64,000 bases of DNA from Rosa chinensis (taxonomy: Eukaryota > Streptophyta > Magnoliopsida > Rosales > Rosaceae), in the NCBI RefSeq assembly GCF_002994745.2, contig NW_020126834.1, positions 1-64,000 of the forward strand. Direction: 5' to 3'. The notes under the pieces are model-generated. The model was not told the origin of the DNA. It ran no database searches and was given only the letters and a program-made list of their open reading frames with translations. Shown here piece after piece: positions 11,681 to 23,280 of the stretch (position 1 is its first letter; every line of letters begins with the position of its first letter). The position numbers and the translations under genes are program-made.

Positions 11681-14138
11681 TCAAGGACAGTCTTCCCCTG
11701 ATCTTAACTCCGGATTGAGCGGAGGACCAGTGTTGACAGGGCGGTGCTTGAACACTTTAGCCAATGTCTTCCACTTGTCTGCTGACCCATCTGACTCTTC
11801 TGAATCTTCCCAAATGTCAAAACTTGGTGCAGTCATTAGCTCATACAGACTCAAAATTTTCGAATTCCTAGGTTGGGGCATATCTGGGTATGCGTGAACA
11901 ATCTTGACTTCGTTGTCCACTTGAAAGCCACAGGTATAGTACCATCTGGTAGCGAGACAGTTGCAGCTTTGTTGGTGAGGTAGCCACTGTAAGACTTTCT
12001 TCGACCACATTTGCTGATGTAGTTCTGTTTGGGATGACTTGATCTCTATTTCATGGTTTTGATCATCTCTTGACTATATCTTTGAGGACGTAGCAGTCCT
12101 CCAGTGTATGGCCAACCAACGATGGTACTTGCAATACTTGGGGTCATTGGTCCTGTTCATCTCAGCAGGACGCTTTGATTCTGGAAGCTTGATGGCTTTT
12201 ACTGCGAGAAGCTCATCAAAGATTGAGTCCACATCATCATCGTCAAGAAGTACTGGACTTGTTTCCTTTCCTTCAATGTGAGTCTTCGCGGTCGCTCATC
12301 TCTTCCTCGACTGTTGCTGGTACCCCTCACTCTTCTTTTCAGTTTTGATGAAGGTGGTCATTGACTCCCCTTCTTTACCGTATGTTTCTTGGATCAACTT
12401 TCTTTTCCCCAGCCTGAACTTTGGGGTTATTGTCTTTTGGCGAGCTATCTGCCTCACTACATTGCTTGCCTTTGACACTAATGCATCAAACGTTTGAGGC
12501 TCTGTAGTGCCAACAAAGTCGCAATATCTAGGAGCATGTTGTTGGAGCACTTCTGAACCGCAGATTGTTCGGTCAACTTCTCAGGGCACCGGAGGTTTAA
12601 GCTTTTCCACCTTGTGATAAAGTCGTTGGCGTTTTCCGCCATCTTTTGTCTTTCCTCAACCAAGTCGATAATTGAGACCTTTTTCTCGGAGCTAACTAAT
12701 TGTGCCAAGAATGCTCCCTGTATGTCATCCCATGTGGTGATCGACCCTGGCTGGAGCTGGTATTACCATGTAAACGCCGAACCCTTGAGGGACTGGACGA
12801 ATTGCCTAACCAGAGGCATCCATCTGAGAAGTCTCTCCACAAGCTGAATGAAGTGGGCCAAATGCTCATGAGGGAGCCATTTATTCCATCAAATTTATCG
12901 AGGACGGTCTCTGATACCCCTTGGGAAAAGGTATGGCGTCATAGTGAGGAGGGTATGGCTTTCTGTATCCAATCACAAGCGGATTCAAGGATAACTGAAA
13001 TTCTTTAATCCCTCAGCTATCATTGTCTTGATGTCATCCGGGAGAATGTACTTGAGCTGCCTGAAGAACCTCCATCTTCTCATGTTTCCGTTATGAAAAC
13101 TTATATGCCCTGTCCTTGTTCTTGCCTTTGTCATTGGCCATAAGGGCCAGTTGTGCTACCAATGCAGCTACTTCAGCCTCATTTTCTTCTAATTTTTTGG
13201 CTACTGCTGCTTCTATTTCAGCACGCCTCTTGGCCTCTTCGGATTGCCTCAACTCAAGTTGAGCTACCTTCTCTGCAACTCTTGCATCTGCTCTTCTGGG
13301 CTTTGCGGGTTAGCTACCAGCACTTGTGCACCATCGGGCTCTTTGCTTCACTGCTTTCTGAACCCTGTGAAAGCCATCAATTTAGATTTTGCTGTTGGGA
13401 CACCCTTCTATTACAGATGTCTCATAGAGTGGATTGTCTTTCCACGTTTGCCCTCATCTTCTGATGCAGTACCCCCGAAAAGTTATCTCTAGGTGTCATT
13501 TTGTGGCCTTGTTACTGGTAATTGGCCCTGAGTAAGAGTCGTCTCCGAAAACCGGGTATTCTTTATTTTTGGCCCCCTTTGGCCTTCCTTCACTTTCGCT
13601 GGTGAGTCGAGAGCCTTGACTACACCTTCACTATTTGCTTCGGGTCGATGATAACTTGTTGTGAAGAAGTGGTGGACTCTTGAGCCACTGAAACTCCTCT
13701 TCATTCTCCTCCTCAGTAGAGGTCACCATCACATTCTCAGTGCTAGGTAGGTACACCGGATAGTGCCAACCATGAAATGGGCTGGCATGTGGTCTTGTGG
13801 CTGGAAGAGTTTTGGGGACCTTGGCAGTTTCAGCCACGGAAGGCGTCAAATGAGCAATCTCTGCCAGAATGGCCTCAATCGTCTTGCCTCAGCATCCCTC
13901 TTCTTTGAGCCCTGGCGGCTCTCTTCCTCTGATTCTCAATGCATTTTAGAAGGGTCTTGACGATTTGTGTCTTGACAACCTTCACGGCCTTCTTGTCCTG
14001 CTTTGCTCTGAGCTTCGACTTGTCATGCTACAGGTGACTGGTGCGTGCTAAGTACAAAGACATGCGATGACCAGTTCTCTTGGCATTGTCGCAGGTTGCT
14101 GGGAGCTTGTGGAAGAACACAGTTACATGTGGTGCCAT
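11681..14138 (-). pseudogene. Gag region of element D, frameshifted
   Basis: A candidate ATG at 14138 begins a gag reading frame that soon breaks. The recognisable core lies at about 12300-12900: FVQSLKGSAFTW, then VSIIDLVEERQKMAENANDFITRW and LRCPEKLTEQSAVQ, followed by LVSKASNVVRQIARQKT in another frame. Near 12130 the minus strand encodes CKYHR in a context typical of the gag C-terminus. Stops and shifts every few hundred bases rule out a working capsid protein. 10992-11680 is low-information linker. Confidence 0.75.
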
Positions 14139-14203
14139 TGTTGTTTCTGAGAAACACACACAACATATTAGTATCTTCATAAAGGAGATGAAAGGGAGAA
14201 TAG

Positions 14204-14221
14204 GTCCCACTGGGCATGCCA
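14204..14221 (-). other. Candidate primer-binding site of element D
   Basis: The minus strand reads TGGCATGCCCAGTGGGAC a few bases beyond the LTR end. TGG start and position fit a tRNA primer site. I cannot name the tRNA with confidence. Confidence 0.45.
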
Positions 14222-14227
14222 AAATTA

Positions 14228-14866
14228 TGTGAGCAAAATAGTAAATAAAATGTACTCAATACAATCTCACTCTATTTCATTATCGGAAATAGAGTTTTTT
14301 ATGCTAAGTTCGGACCATTCGAGATAAAGAACATCCCTTAATACAATCCCTGCTCAAAGGAAGACCCTTGATCCAAATACGAATACAAAACCCATGGAGA
14401 GGAGCATGTTTGTTTGATTTTACGGCTGCAACCAGAGTGTTTATCAGGCTGCCTGCGTACCCCAGAAGGGATCAAGCCACTCGAGTTCTATATTTGGGAA
14501 GGTTTGGATGCTTCAATGGGTAAATGACCCACCAAAGGAATTTGTTAAGTGTTTGGGAGACTAAAGGTCATTTGAATAAGGAAATTTGGATGACTTTTAT
14601 GGTCACAAGGATTTGGTGAATTTGGTCTAGAGAAAACCAGGGATTCGGTTAAGGTCGCGGTTGCATCCAAATTTAAATCTAGACTGCCTACAACCCCGTG
14701 AAGGGATCGAACCACTGTAGTTCAACCTTTGGATTTTCGGTTTTGTACCAATTTTATTCAACGAGTGTGTACTTTGAACTCGTCGAGAAGATATATTTGG
14801 TGAACACCGATTTCAATAAGTGTCCACTGATTTAAAATGGGCACCAAACGTGCCGAGCTCATAACA
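14228..14866 (-). repeat. 5' LTR of element D
   Basis: Read on the minus strand it starts TGTTATGAGC and ends TTGCTCACA, about 639 bp. It contains two diverged copies of a block with GCCTGCGTACCCC / GCCTACAACCCC followed by AAGGGATC (about 14450 and 14690). The same block type recurs at 41704-42248. The partner LTR is not in the window. Confidence 0.55.
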
Positions 14867-16429
14867 GGCCCTGGAATTTGAATAGGCTTGTGTCGCCTTC
14901 GATCTCTCAAGATATGCAATTGGCCATCTTTCCTTCTTGGCCTCTAGCTATTTTGTCAGTCTCAATTTTTGCTCTGACCCTGTATTAGGCCCAGCTACTC
15001 ATAATAGCCCCTGTTCTCACTCCAGCCAAATTGATAAAGCTGAACTCCTTCTTGGTGTGGTTGACTCGTGCTGATAGAGATCAATCAGAGATGGGTGTGG
15101 ATTCAGTTCAACTTGGAGAGGGAGTCTTGATGTCCGACTTTATACAAAAGGGAATTTATCGCCTCAATCCCGCACTCTTCACCGAAGACTACTGGTTAGG
15201 CTCCTCTCCTCCAGAACCTTACTTTGATTTGATTTGGGAACAATTTAACTAATCTTGTGGTTCGCCTTCGTCAGCTTCGAAATTCGAAGCTTGTACTATA
15301 CACTTTTGGTCTCTGGCAGAATTGCACGTTGGTGGCGCCTGCAACTGGTAAGAAACTATGCTTTTGAAACCTTCCACACCAATGAAATTGGGGAAACACA
15401 GCGCCGCTTCAATTATGCATATTTAACTACGCCACCAATTCCAGTGACTGCTTTAAGTTTCTTTTTCAATACTTGGACAAAAGTTCATGTCATTTTGCCA
15501 TTTAATTCCCTTCAAATCGAAGCTGCAACATGCCATAGTTATAGATTAGGCCTTAATTATATAGCATTTTCTTCATATGTCTTGATGACTTTCCACGCCA
15601 AAACCTGTCAACAAAAGATAAGACCAAGAGGAAATGACTTTTTACTGCAAGTCTGAGACAACCACCGCTTGTCTTTCTTTACTTTCTGCCAAGATTGATT
15701 ATTAGGTTCTACAAAATGCATGTTCATTTCATGCACACAATGAGAGCTAGAGGAAACTTGTAGCCTTTGAACATTGTTTCTTTTCTCTTTTGATTGACAA
15801 GAAACACGTAGCTGGACTTTGATCCTCTGCATTCAAAGAAGCTTGCTGCACATTTGCTTAATTGGATGTTTTGAAAGTTTTTCCTTTAGTCCAAAGTTAC
15901 AGCACATCAGGTTTGACAATTATGCAATTGCAAATAAATTTTGTCTTGATGTTTAATCACTTCATCAGCTTTTAACGCCAAGCAACATGAATTATCACTT
16001 TGGCATGGCCTCTGCATATTAAACCACTGCCCATGATCAAAGTTTCATTAAACTCGTTGTTTCGTGTCCTTGTTGCCTACTTTTATTCAAAGCAAGCATG
16101 TGGCAAACATTCTTGCTCAGCTTCATTATATAATGTGTGTCCTTCAAGCATATGGAGCAATTTGTAGAACACACCTGATAATTATTGTTTCAAGGAGTGT
16201 AAAGCTCGTCTCTATCATTTTCATGAATGTCATCTTCTTCTTTTCCTTCCAGACCAAGTTCTTTGCGAATCCATTGTCGGATTGTACCTTTTGTGAACGC
16301 TGCAAGTACAAGTGCAGGCCAAGACTTTGACAGCAAGTGTAGATAGGAACTTTGGCAGCAAAAGTCATTTCATCGCTGGGATTTGGTGGACAAGGTGAGT
16401 CCAAAGTTCTCGTAGAGAAGTGGGAAAGC
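14867..16429. other. Host-like DNA left of E1, unassigned
   Basis: No recognisable transposon protein. Two abutting plus-strand frames (15031-15252 and 15255-15656) have plausible amino-acid composition, but I recognise neither. On the minus strand, about 16180-16310 encodes a frame containing AAFTKGTIRQWIRKELGLEG and ending in a stop after ELYTP. Together with 25213-25750 on the other side of E1 this may be the 3' part of one host gene. Confidence 0.3.
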
Positions 16430-16434
16430 TTCTT

Positions 16435-18363
16435 TGACGCGCTCTTGGCAAGCGCGTAATTTAACCCTGAAATGTCGTTAGTAGTATAAGTAAGTAGGGA
16501 TCGTTCTATTCCGGGGATTGAGGGTACACTGTAATTGTGAAACAAATAAATAAAGTATTATTTACAAAAAAAATAAAGAATATAAATATATACAATTGTA
16601 TAAACAAATAAAGAATTAAAATATAAGTATTATTTACAAAAATAAATAAAGAATAGAAATATATACAAGTAACAAAATAAAAGGGAGGGGTTTAAGAATT
16701 ATAGAATTGAAAATTAAGATAAAATAAAAAAATGTAAAAACATATATACAAGGGTGGATCGCAAGGAACAAAGATCAAAACCACATCCATATGCAAGAAA
16801 TCCAATTACAATTCCTATAGTTGATTTTAAATGTCATGAGAGAGGAGTTGATCATGTGAAACATTCGAAAGCAAATGATTTCCCATATTTTACTTTTCAA
16901 TGCTAATTAACCTAAGCGAAAGCACCTAGATTAATCCTATCAAACATGCAATCAAGCCCTAGAAAGCTAGTCAATCATGACATGTTCAACGCATTAGACA
17001 TAGAGAAAGGCTATCAACTCAAGTGTACAACTTAGTATGGAAAAGTCCACCTAATTGCAATCCTCTTTAATTAAATTCGGTCTTTGCACAAAACCTTTAC
17101 TACTTTGATTCAAGTTTACACAAAACGAAAAGTCGATTTCATGTTCTTAAACCTAGCACCAATTATATCAAAACCCTAAGTGTTTGCAACCACATAAGAT
17201 TAAAATACAAAAGTTTTCTATCATGCAAATTTAATTAAACAAACCACATAAGCACATAAAATCAACATATAGAAATCACAACTTTATCTCAAAACATATA
17301 AACGGGCTTTAAACTTTGCCCTTAACATTATTTGTTAACTAGAATTCATAGTTCTACAAATCTAAACAAGAAAACCAAAAGAAATTACAAGGAAAAAGAT
17401 AGAATTACACCATGAAGGGAGTGGATGATGAAGAGCTTGAGACGTTGATCTTGAATCTTTAAAGCAACTTCACTATCACGGCACAAGGTGGATGATGACG
17501 GCTAGGAGGCTTCATGGCTTCTTCTTTCTTCTCTTTGCTTAAAAATGCAGAAACTTAAAACTAGAGAATGGAGAGAAAATGGAAAGGAAATGGAGAGACA
17601 AAGAAGATGAAATGGATGAAGGAATTGGTGTATTGAAATGGTGAATTGGTCTCTATTTATAGGCTTCCAAGCAACACTATTTGGCCTTTAAACAAATCAT
17701 AATGGGTTAGGTTTGAGCACTTAAACACTTGGTGGATTTGTTAGGTGAGAGCACTTAAACACTTAGTGGATTTGTTAGGTGAGATCACTTTCTCTTCCTT
17801 TATTCCTTTAATTTTTATCTCCACTAAGAACTCAGTTTTAGCCTTTGACTTCTTCATATGAAATGTTCCACTATGAGTGTAGATCATTGTGGTAAAATTT
17901 CAGAATGTATTGCCATGTGGTTGGGCCGGAAATGCTGCTGGACCTCTTACAGGTCCAGTTTTCCGGTTTTGCTTCTGTAGAAAATTGGGCTGATTGTTTG
18001 AAGGCCTTCCACTCATAGTTTGCTCTGGCACTCTTCATAAGAAATGTTCCTTTGGGTGTCTAGAATGGATCTGGAAGGTTTCAGCTCATTTGAAGTTCAT
18101 TTGGTCAGGCGGCCGCTCCTTCTTCTTTGCTTGGCTTGGTTTCCCTAGCCGGAGTAGGAATATGTGTAAAATTGATCTTTTAGTACATTTCCATTTTTCT
18201 CCATCATTTCCAGGTAATTATGGACCTAACGCTCATTTCACCTTCATCTACTCCAATGTACCTAAAAATAGAAATTGAATTAAAAATCGATTCAGTTAAG
18301 GAATTAACTAAGCAAAATGTGAGGAATTAACTATTAAAATACCGCATTAAAATGCTCCTATCA
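16435..18363 (-). repeat. 3' LTR of E1
   Basis: 1929 bp, TG at 16435 (plus strand reads TGACGCGCTC) and TCA at 18363. A 34-bp direct repeat in U3 (GAGCACTTAAACACTT units at 17715 and 17749) replaces the roughly 80-bp repeats present in the E2-type LTRs. On the right it abuts a polypurine tract, read CCCCCACACTTAGC on the plus strand. Confidence 0.92.
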
Positions 18364-20417
18364 AATTCCCCCACACTTAGCTTTTGCTAGTCCCTTAGCA
18401 AAACAAAACAAAAAAAATCCAAAACAGAACAAAGACTTGACAAAAAGCAAGTAAATGACTCTATTGCTCCTAACTGTTGTCTCAGAGACTCCAAACTCAT
18501 GGCTTTCACGTTAAACACTTAATCAAAATCACAAAGATAATTCCATGGTTAATAAATGTGACATTCATATGACTAAGCAAGATATGGAGAACTTAAGTTA
18601 TACAGTGAATGATAGCATGTTTCGAACAAGTCCAATCCAAACTCACAGGGCATACTCTCGATTTTTCTCTCAGAAATGGCTATGCTTAAAAGCTTCACAC
18701 TCAAGTATATGCAAGAGAACAAATTGTAAGGCAACAAACAGCTTGCATATTTCATCAATAAACACATTTTGTGAAGAATTTTTAAAGACCTCATGAAATG
18801 ACTAAGTGCACAAATGGACCTAAACCATAAGCTCGACTGCGTAACTGACTCCACTAACCAAAGACTGCCCATCTCAAGGATCAAGTCAGCACTTAAAACA
18901 GGTTGTAATGGGGCTAAGCTAGGGTTTTCGAAATGAAGATTAAGGATACAAAAAATCCTAAGGACCTAGCAGAGCATATAAGGACCACCTTATGTCATCA
19001 TTTTTGTAGACCAAATATCATTGTTTTGGGCCAAACCTTCACTCTAACCAACATGGGAATGGACAAAGGCATAATTTTCAACTTTGAGCCTTCTACAAAT
19101 TTGCAAGTCCAAAACCACACTTCAACATTTTCCCAAGAGTTTTCTTTTCAATTTTTCTTCTCTTTTGCCGCTTTTCTTTCTTTCTTTCTTTTTTTTTTTC
19201 AAGGCAAATTTTTTTTTCTTGGATTTTCCCACCCCATACTTGTCTTTCATCGTCACCCCTACATACTATGTCATGCTCTACTAAGTCCTTAAGACAAGGG
19301 TAGAGATATCCTGTACTAAGCTCATGGTAGGGTAGTGAGGGTGATGAAACAAAGGTTTTCAACGTAGGCTCAAAGGGGTTCATTCTAAGGAGTCCCACGA
19401 CGGGCACAATTGGGGACACATGCTTGTTTGGCTTGGTGGTTACCCTAATGCCTTCTATCCTATCCAGGATCAGTGCATATTATGGCATACAAGTTTTGAC
19501 AGTCACAACAGCCGAGTTCTAGTACTCTCTAGTCCATTAAAATCTATGGCACATGATCATTGGATTTTCAAAGAAAGATGAGGTTTTGCAAATACAGCCA
19601 TGAAATTCTGAATTATCAATAAGCACTCAAAAGAAAGTATTTTAGCACAAAGCTCACTTGGGTCAAATGAATCAGACTTAATCCTAGCATGCTTAATGAA
19701 CCAAGTTACAATCCTATCTCAAATCTTCATACAAGCATCACAATGTCGATTAACCACAGAATTCAATTAAGTCCTATTTTGATTGTGAAAACCTTCAGCC
19801 ATGAATTCGGAGACATGTTCATCCTAGACGTTAGGAGCATCCTAAGACTCAAACACACAAAAAAACACTCTAAAACCAACATTTTTTTTTTTTTTTACAA
19901 TTTAATTTAATTTCAACACTTAGGTACGGGAACAGGGAGTCTCGATGTGCAATGGGACTGAAACAGCTACCCTTTTTCAAGACTATGTTTAATCCAATAT
20001 ACCTTAGTGTATCACAACATCAATAAAAACACAATAAAACACAATCCAACATCAACTATTTTTCATTTTTTTTTATATACTAACTACTAAAAACACAATA
20101 AAGCAATAACCTTCCCCATACTTAATTCATGCATTGTCCTCAATGTATAAACAAATATAAATCATGCAAAGCATAAATCAAGCATAGAAGAGAAAGTTAA
20201 CACAACGAAACCTAAAACAACTTAAAATTCATGAAAATAAAATAGAAGGAAGAGTTCAAGAAAGCAAATCTGCGTTTGATGTCTCCTCCACAGCTACGTT
20301 GAAATGGGTTGCCTCCCATGCAGCGCTTAATGTTTAAAGTCTTTCAGCCTAGACTTGTACCTCCATTTACTCCTTTGGAGGAGCGGTATGCGGGCGAGTG
20401 GCAGCCCTTTGCTGGTT
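18364..20417 (-). other. Noncoding 3' internal region of E1
   Basis: No convincing gene. On the minus strand it runs from the second module (GGGAGGCAACCC near 20305, ACATTGAGGACAATG near 20140, AAGTATGGGG-type tract near 20118) to the true polypurine tract beside the 3' LTR. Small frames such as 18933-19292 and 18573-18884 are conserved in E2 only because the whole element is conserved. T-rich tracts occur at 19185-19215 and 19880-19895. Confidence 0.55.
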
Positions 20418-20893
20418 TCAGCCTTCGAGGGGGTCCTCATGTTGTGATGCAGTAGCGTCCTTGCGAGGAAACCCAGGAGGATAACTCTGCAAGTTATTGA
20501 CTTCCTGAGCAAGCTTGTTTATTGCAGTGTGACAGCGGATCAAAGAGCAGTTCATCTCAGAGATGTAATCGATCATGCAATTGACTCTCCAATCTGTCAC
20601 CATAATACCATCGCGGAGAGAGGAACGCAAATCATCAATCGAATCCGACAAGCTTTCCAGGGTGGCCATAGGCGAGGAGCACGAGCAGCTGGTGAGGAAG
20701 AAGACTCTCCGGGATGCAGTCTGGGAGAGCGACGAGGCAGAGGAGGGGGACTGCGGGTACGCTCACGGATAGGACGATGGTCCCATGGACGAGTAAGCCC
20801 AGCTCTAGTGGCCGCTTGACGACCTTCTTCTTCCAAAGAGAGAACACGGCGTTGATTGACGCCCCTGCGAGGGGTAACCTTGGTTCGAGCCAT
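20418..20893 (-). pseudogene. Small gag-like ORF of E1
   Basis: The ATG at 20893 (minus) starts MARTKVTPRRGVNQRR, a basic N-terminus. A Pro/Arg/Ser-rich stretch (RTRSPPPLPRRSPRLHPG) follows. After a change of frame near 20670 a helical segment begins (LESLSDSIDDLRSSLRDG, then INKLAQEVNNLQ), ending at a stop near 20418. A basic arm plus a coiled coil fits a nucleic-acid-binding gag-like protein, but I know no named family. E2 has the same protein with different breaks, so the frame change may be biological decay or a sequencing indel. It diverges from the homeobox cassette with about 480 bp between start region and TATA. Confidence 0.55.
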
Positions 20894-21070
20894 GAGGAAG
20901 TAGAAGGAATTTGAAACTGCACGCTTAGACAAACCTTAGTAAAATCTGGAGGAGACAAAAAAGGATGTATATGTAAAGCACAAAATAGGGTAGAAATCTC
21001 AACAGCACAGGTTTTAACAAAGCTTCTCCGGGAAGGAGAAGAGTTATGACAGTTCACGGCCCAAGAAACT

Positions 21071-21382
21071 CCCCCACGTGTAAATATTCCTTTCTTTTCC
21101 TGGATTTATGGCATGCTTTCGGCTATAGCTTGTCTGTCACGGATCCTCGAGATTCGTTTGATTCCCCACGCGTCCTTTCTTTTCCTTGATTCACGGCAAT
21201 TAAACCTGCTTTCGGCTGTAGCTTATCTGTCACAGCTCCTCGAGATCAGTTTGGTTCCCCCACGTGTCCTTCACGAGCCAACAGCTTTTCCGTGTTTTCG
21301 GGTGACTTTAATCCAACGCGTAGATTTAATCTCAGAGATCGTCGATCCAACGGTGGAGATCTGCTCACTCGTTCTATAAATA
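21071..21382 (+). promoter_or_regulatory. Promoter of the captured homeobox gene in E1
   Basis: TATAAATA at 21375-21382 lies about 110 bp before the first ATG of the cassette (21493). Upstream are two tandem units (21089-21173 and 21174-21266) sharing CTTTCGGCT, TAGCTTNTCTGTCAC and CCTCGAGAT. CACGTG occurs at 21075-21080 and 21261-21266, and CACGCG at 21167-21172, spaced 92 and 94 bp apart. G-box-type sites are known targets of bZIP and bHLH factors; activity here is inference. The region also lies upstream of the divergent gag-like ORF and could serve both. Confidence 0.55.
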
Positions 21383-21383
21383 G

Positions 21384-22103
21384 GTGCATTCTGAGCGACT
21401 GTTCACTCCAAAAGAAAATTCTTCCGAGTTCCAGCCTTTCTCTCTCAACCCTTCAGCCTTTCTTTCGAAACTCAAATCCTTTCTTCATCAACATGGAACC
21501 ACGAACTCTGCAACTAATGGAGTTACAAACCCAGCAACAAATGGAATTACAAGCCCAGCAACCAACCGAGGAGGAGGAAGCATCCAAGCAGCCGGGAGTA
21601 ATAACCGGTGGGCTCCCACACCGCCTCAACTAAGAATCCTCAAGGGCCTTTACTATGATAAGGGTTTTAAGTACCCAACTCCAGAGCAGATTCAAGAGAT
21701 CTGCCTTCATCTGAAACAGTATGGGCAGATCGAGGACAAGAACGTCTTCTTTTGGTTCCAGAACCTCAAGGCTCGTGAGAGGCAGAAGTTGAAGGAATTT
21801 CGGAACGTTCCGGTTGGTGGATCTCTCGATCTCAATTTTGGATCCACTAGTTCTACTGATGATGGTAGATCCATTGATCTAAACTTTGGGTCACGTGTCG
21901 GCTATGGTGTTGATGGATCGATCATGGAACAACGAGGAGAATATCACCAGGAGATTGAAACCCTTCCACTATTCCCCATGCATGGTGAGGACATCTTTGG
22001 CAACATGAAGACTACTTCCGAGGGAGGTAGCGGTTATGGCGGTGGCTCTCGCATTTCCCTTGAGCTCAGCCTCAACTCCTACGGAGATGCAGACATGGCT
22101 TAG
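21384..22103 (+). CDS. WUSCHEL-type homeobox ORF captured by E1
   Basis: The frame is open and intronless to a TAG at 22101-22103. It encodes a WOX-class homeodomain (about 21620-21800): [34 protein letters not shown], then recognition helix [16 protein letters not shown] with the invariant W, F, N and R. A repeated LDLNFGS motif, the WUS box TLPLFPMH (about 21960) and an EAR-like tail [11 protein letters not shown] follow. WUS-clade proteins are nuclear factors that maintain stem cells; WUS box and EAR motif mediate repression through TOPLESS-type co-repressors. The frame has no in-frame ATG before the homeodomain. The first ATG after the TATA (21493, [12 protein letters not shown]) is offset by one base and stops at 21633, so a full protein would need a frame correction or non-AUG start. 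Antisense to the host element. Relative to E2 about 75 bp before the WUS box are replaced by a short stretch. Confidence 0.85.
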   Translation: MHSERLFTPKENSSEFQPFSLNPSAFLSKLKSFLHQHGTTNSATNGVTNPATNGITSPATNRGGGSIQAAGSNNRWAPTPPQLRILKGLYYDKGFKYPTPEQIQEICLHLKQYGQIEDKNVFFWFQNLKARERQKLKEFRNVPVGGSLDLNFGSTSSTDDGRSIDLNFGSRVGYGVDGSIMEQRGEYHQEIETLPLFPMHGEDIFGNMKTTSEGGSGYGGGSRISLELSLNSYGDADMA

Positions 22104-22113
22104 TATAGTGTAT

Positions 22114-22147
<34 letters not shown>

Positions 22148-23257
22148 TAAATAGCTGAATTTAATAAGACTGAATGAATGCAGTTTTTTTTTTTTTTTTA
22201 ATATAAAGGACTCAAAAATAAAAGACAAAAATATATATAGGACTCAAAATGAAAGACAAATATAAATCTTCCCCCACACTTAAATATTGCATTATCTTCA
22301 ATGTAATCAATTAAAAGCATGCAATGAAATAAGTAAGCATAGATAGAAGACATTTACGAAAACAAATCCTAAAATAAAAACAATAGAGAAAAATGAAAAA
22401 AAAAAAAAGGGAAAGAGAAAGCAAATCTGATTATATTCTGAATTGGGTTGCCTCCCAAGTAGCGCTTGTATTTTACGTCTTGCAGCCAGACGGTACCTAC
22501 ATTAAATAAAGTTAGTAACTATAATTAACAAAGAAATACAAAATAAAACAAGTATAACTATTAATTACAAACTACAAGTATAATTAACAAGTATATTGTA
22601 CATAAGACACAAGTTAAGTACTCAAGTGAGTATAAAACGTGAAAAGTATTTTTACAAGTTTAAAGTGTGAAACAACAAAATAATTTACACGTATAGAGTA
22701 TTCACAAGTATTTCTTTTATTATAAACATTATTGATATCGAATCAAATTCCAAGCGGTAAATCAAGTGGACGTGCGGCCCAAGTATAGTCGCCTAGACAC
22801 AAACTCCCTTTCAAATCGTTTGGGCAACCTTACTGAAATGGCCAGGTGGGGAGGGAACACGAGAGGAAAAATCCATTTTGGCATGAGCTACTCCCACATA
22901 GTGGTTTAGGCCCATTTGCAAGCACTTCTGGATTCAAAAACCCGTCATGAACGTTGTCCCCTTCCTAGACACCATTCCACATAGGCTATACTTACTAAGA
23001 TGAAAAAGTTCATAAGTGTGAAGACAGTTCAACAAGTGTTAATAAAGGCCGCCCTCAACCTTAAGGGACCTGAGCTAGGTACCAATAAGGGGTTTAGGCC
23101 AATATTAACAAAAGAGACTTCACCTATTCCTCTCAATTTACAACCTACAATTAAAATTCGTGTTCAATAATATAAATAAATTTAAACTAAGTTTTAAACA
23201 ATTTTTAAACAACAAATATATACAATAAATGACACAATTTAGCAAGTGATTTTTCAA
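22104..23257 (-). other. First internal module of E1 and T-rich tracts
   Basis: On the plus strand a long T run (about 22109-22146) and a second (22184-22199) follow the homeobox stop. There is no poly(A) in the homeobox sense. Then CCCCCACACTTAA (about 22271), GTTGCCTCCCAAGTAGCGC (about 22448) and the 5' noncoding part up to the primer site. These are the minus-strand versions of the module repeated near 20140-20320. No gene is seen. Confidence 0.55.
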
Positions 23258-23275
23258 TCCCCGGCAACGGCGCCA
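23258..23275 (-). other. Primer-binding site of E1, tRNA-Asp type
   Basis: The minus strand reads TGGCGCCGTTGCCGGGGA, complementary to the 3' end of plant tRNA-Asp(GUC) including CCA. It lies five bases from the 5' LTR edge. tRNA-Asp priming is known for Athila-type elements. Confidence 0.88.
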
Positions 23276-23280
23276 AAAAT

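Larger units (their letters stand above)
9021..14866 (-). mobile_element. Family D Ty3 (Tat-like) retrotransposon, 5' part, decayed
   Basis: Read on the minus strand: LTR (14866 to 14228), candidate primer site, gag, protease, and RT cut at 9021 by element C. The rest (RNase H, integrase, 3' LTR) must lie left of the window or be lost. The wording of the gag (FITRWKSLNLRCPEK), protease (LLDGGSAVNLLP) and RT segments fits the plant Tat-like Ty3 group. Frameshifts and stops occur throughout, so it is not functional. Confidence 0.8.

Noticed and set aside
18111..18118. GCGGCCGC in family A LTRs as a cloning site
   Set aside because: Recurs in E1 LTRs and the solo LTR at 37367 within conserved LTR text; it is native.
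22109..22146. Homopolymer after the homeobox stop as a poly(A) tail of a processed gene
   Set aside because: It is T on the homeobox sense strand, the wrong orientation for a copied mRNA tail.
23258..23275. tRNA-Asp 3' end sequence
   Set aside because: Only 18 bases, adjacent to LTR ends in E1 and E2; it is a primer-binding site, not a tRNA gene.
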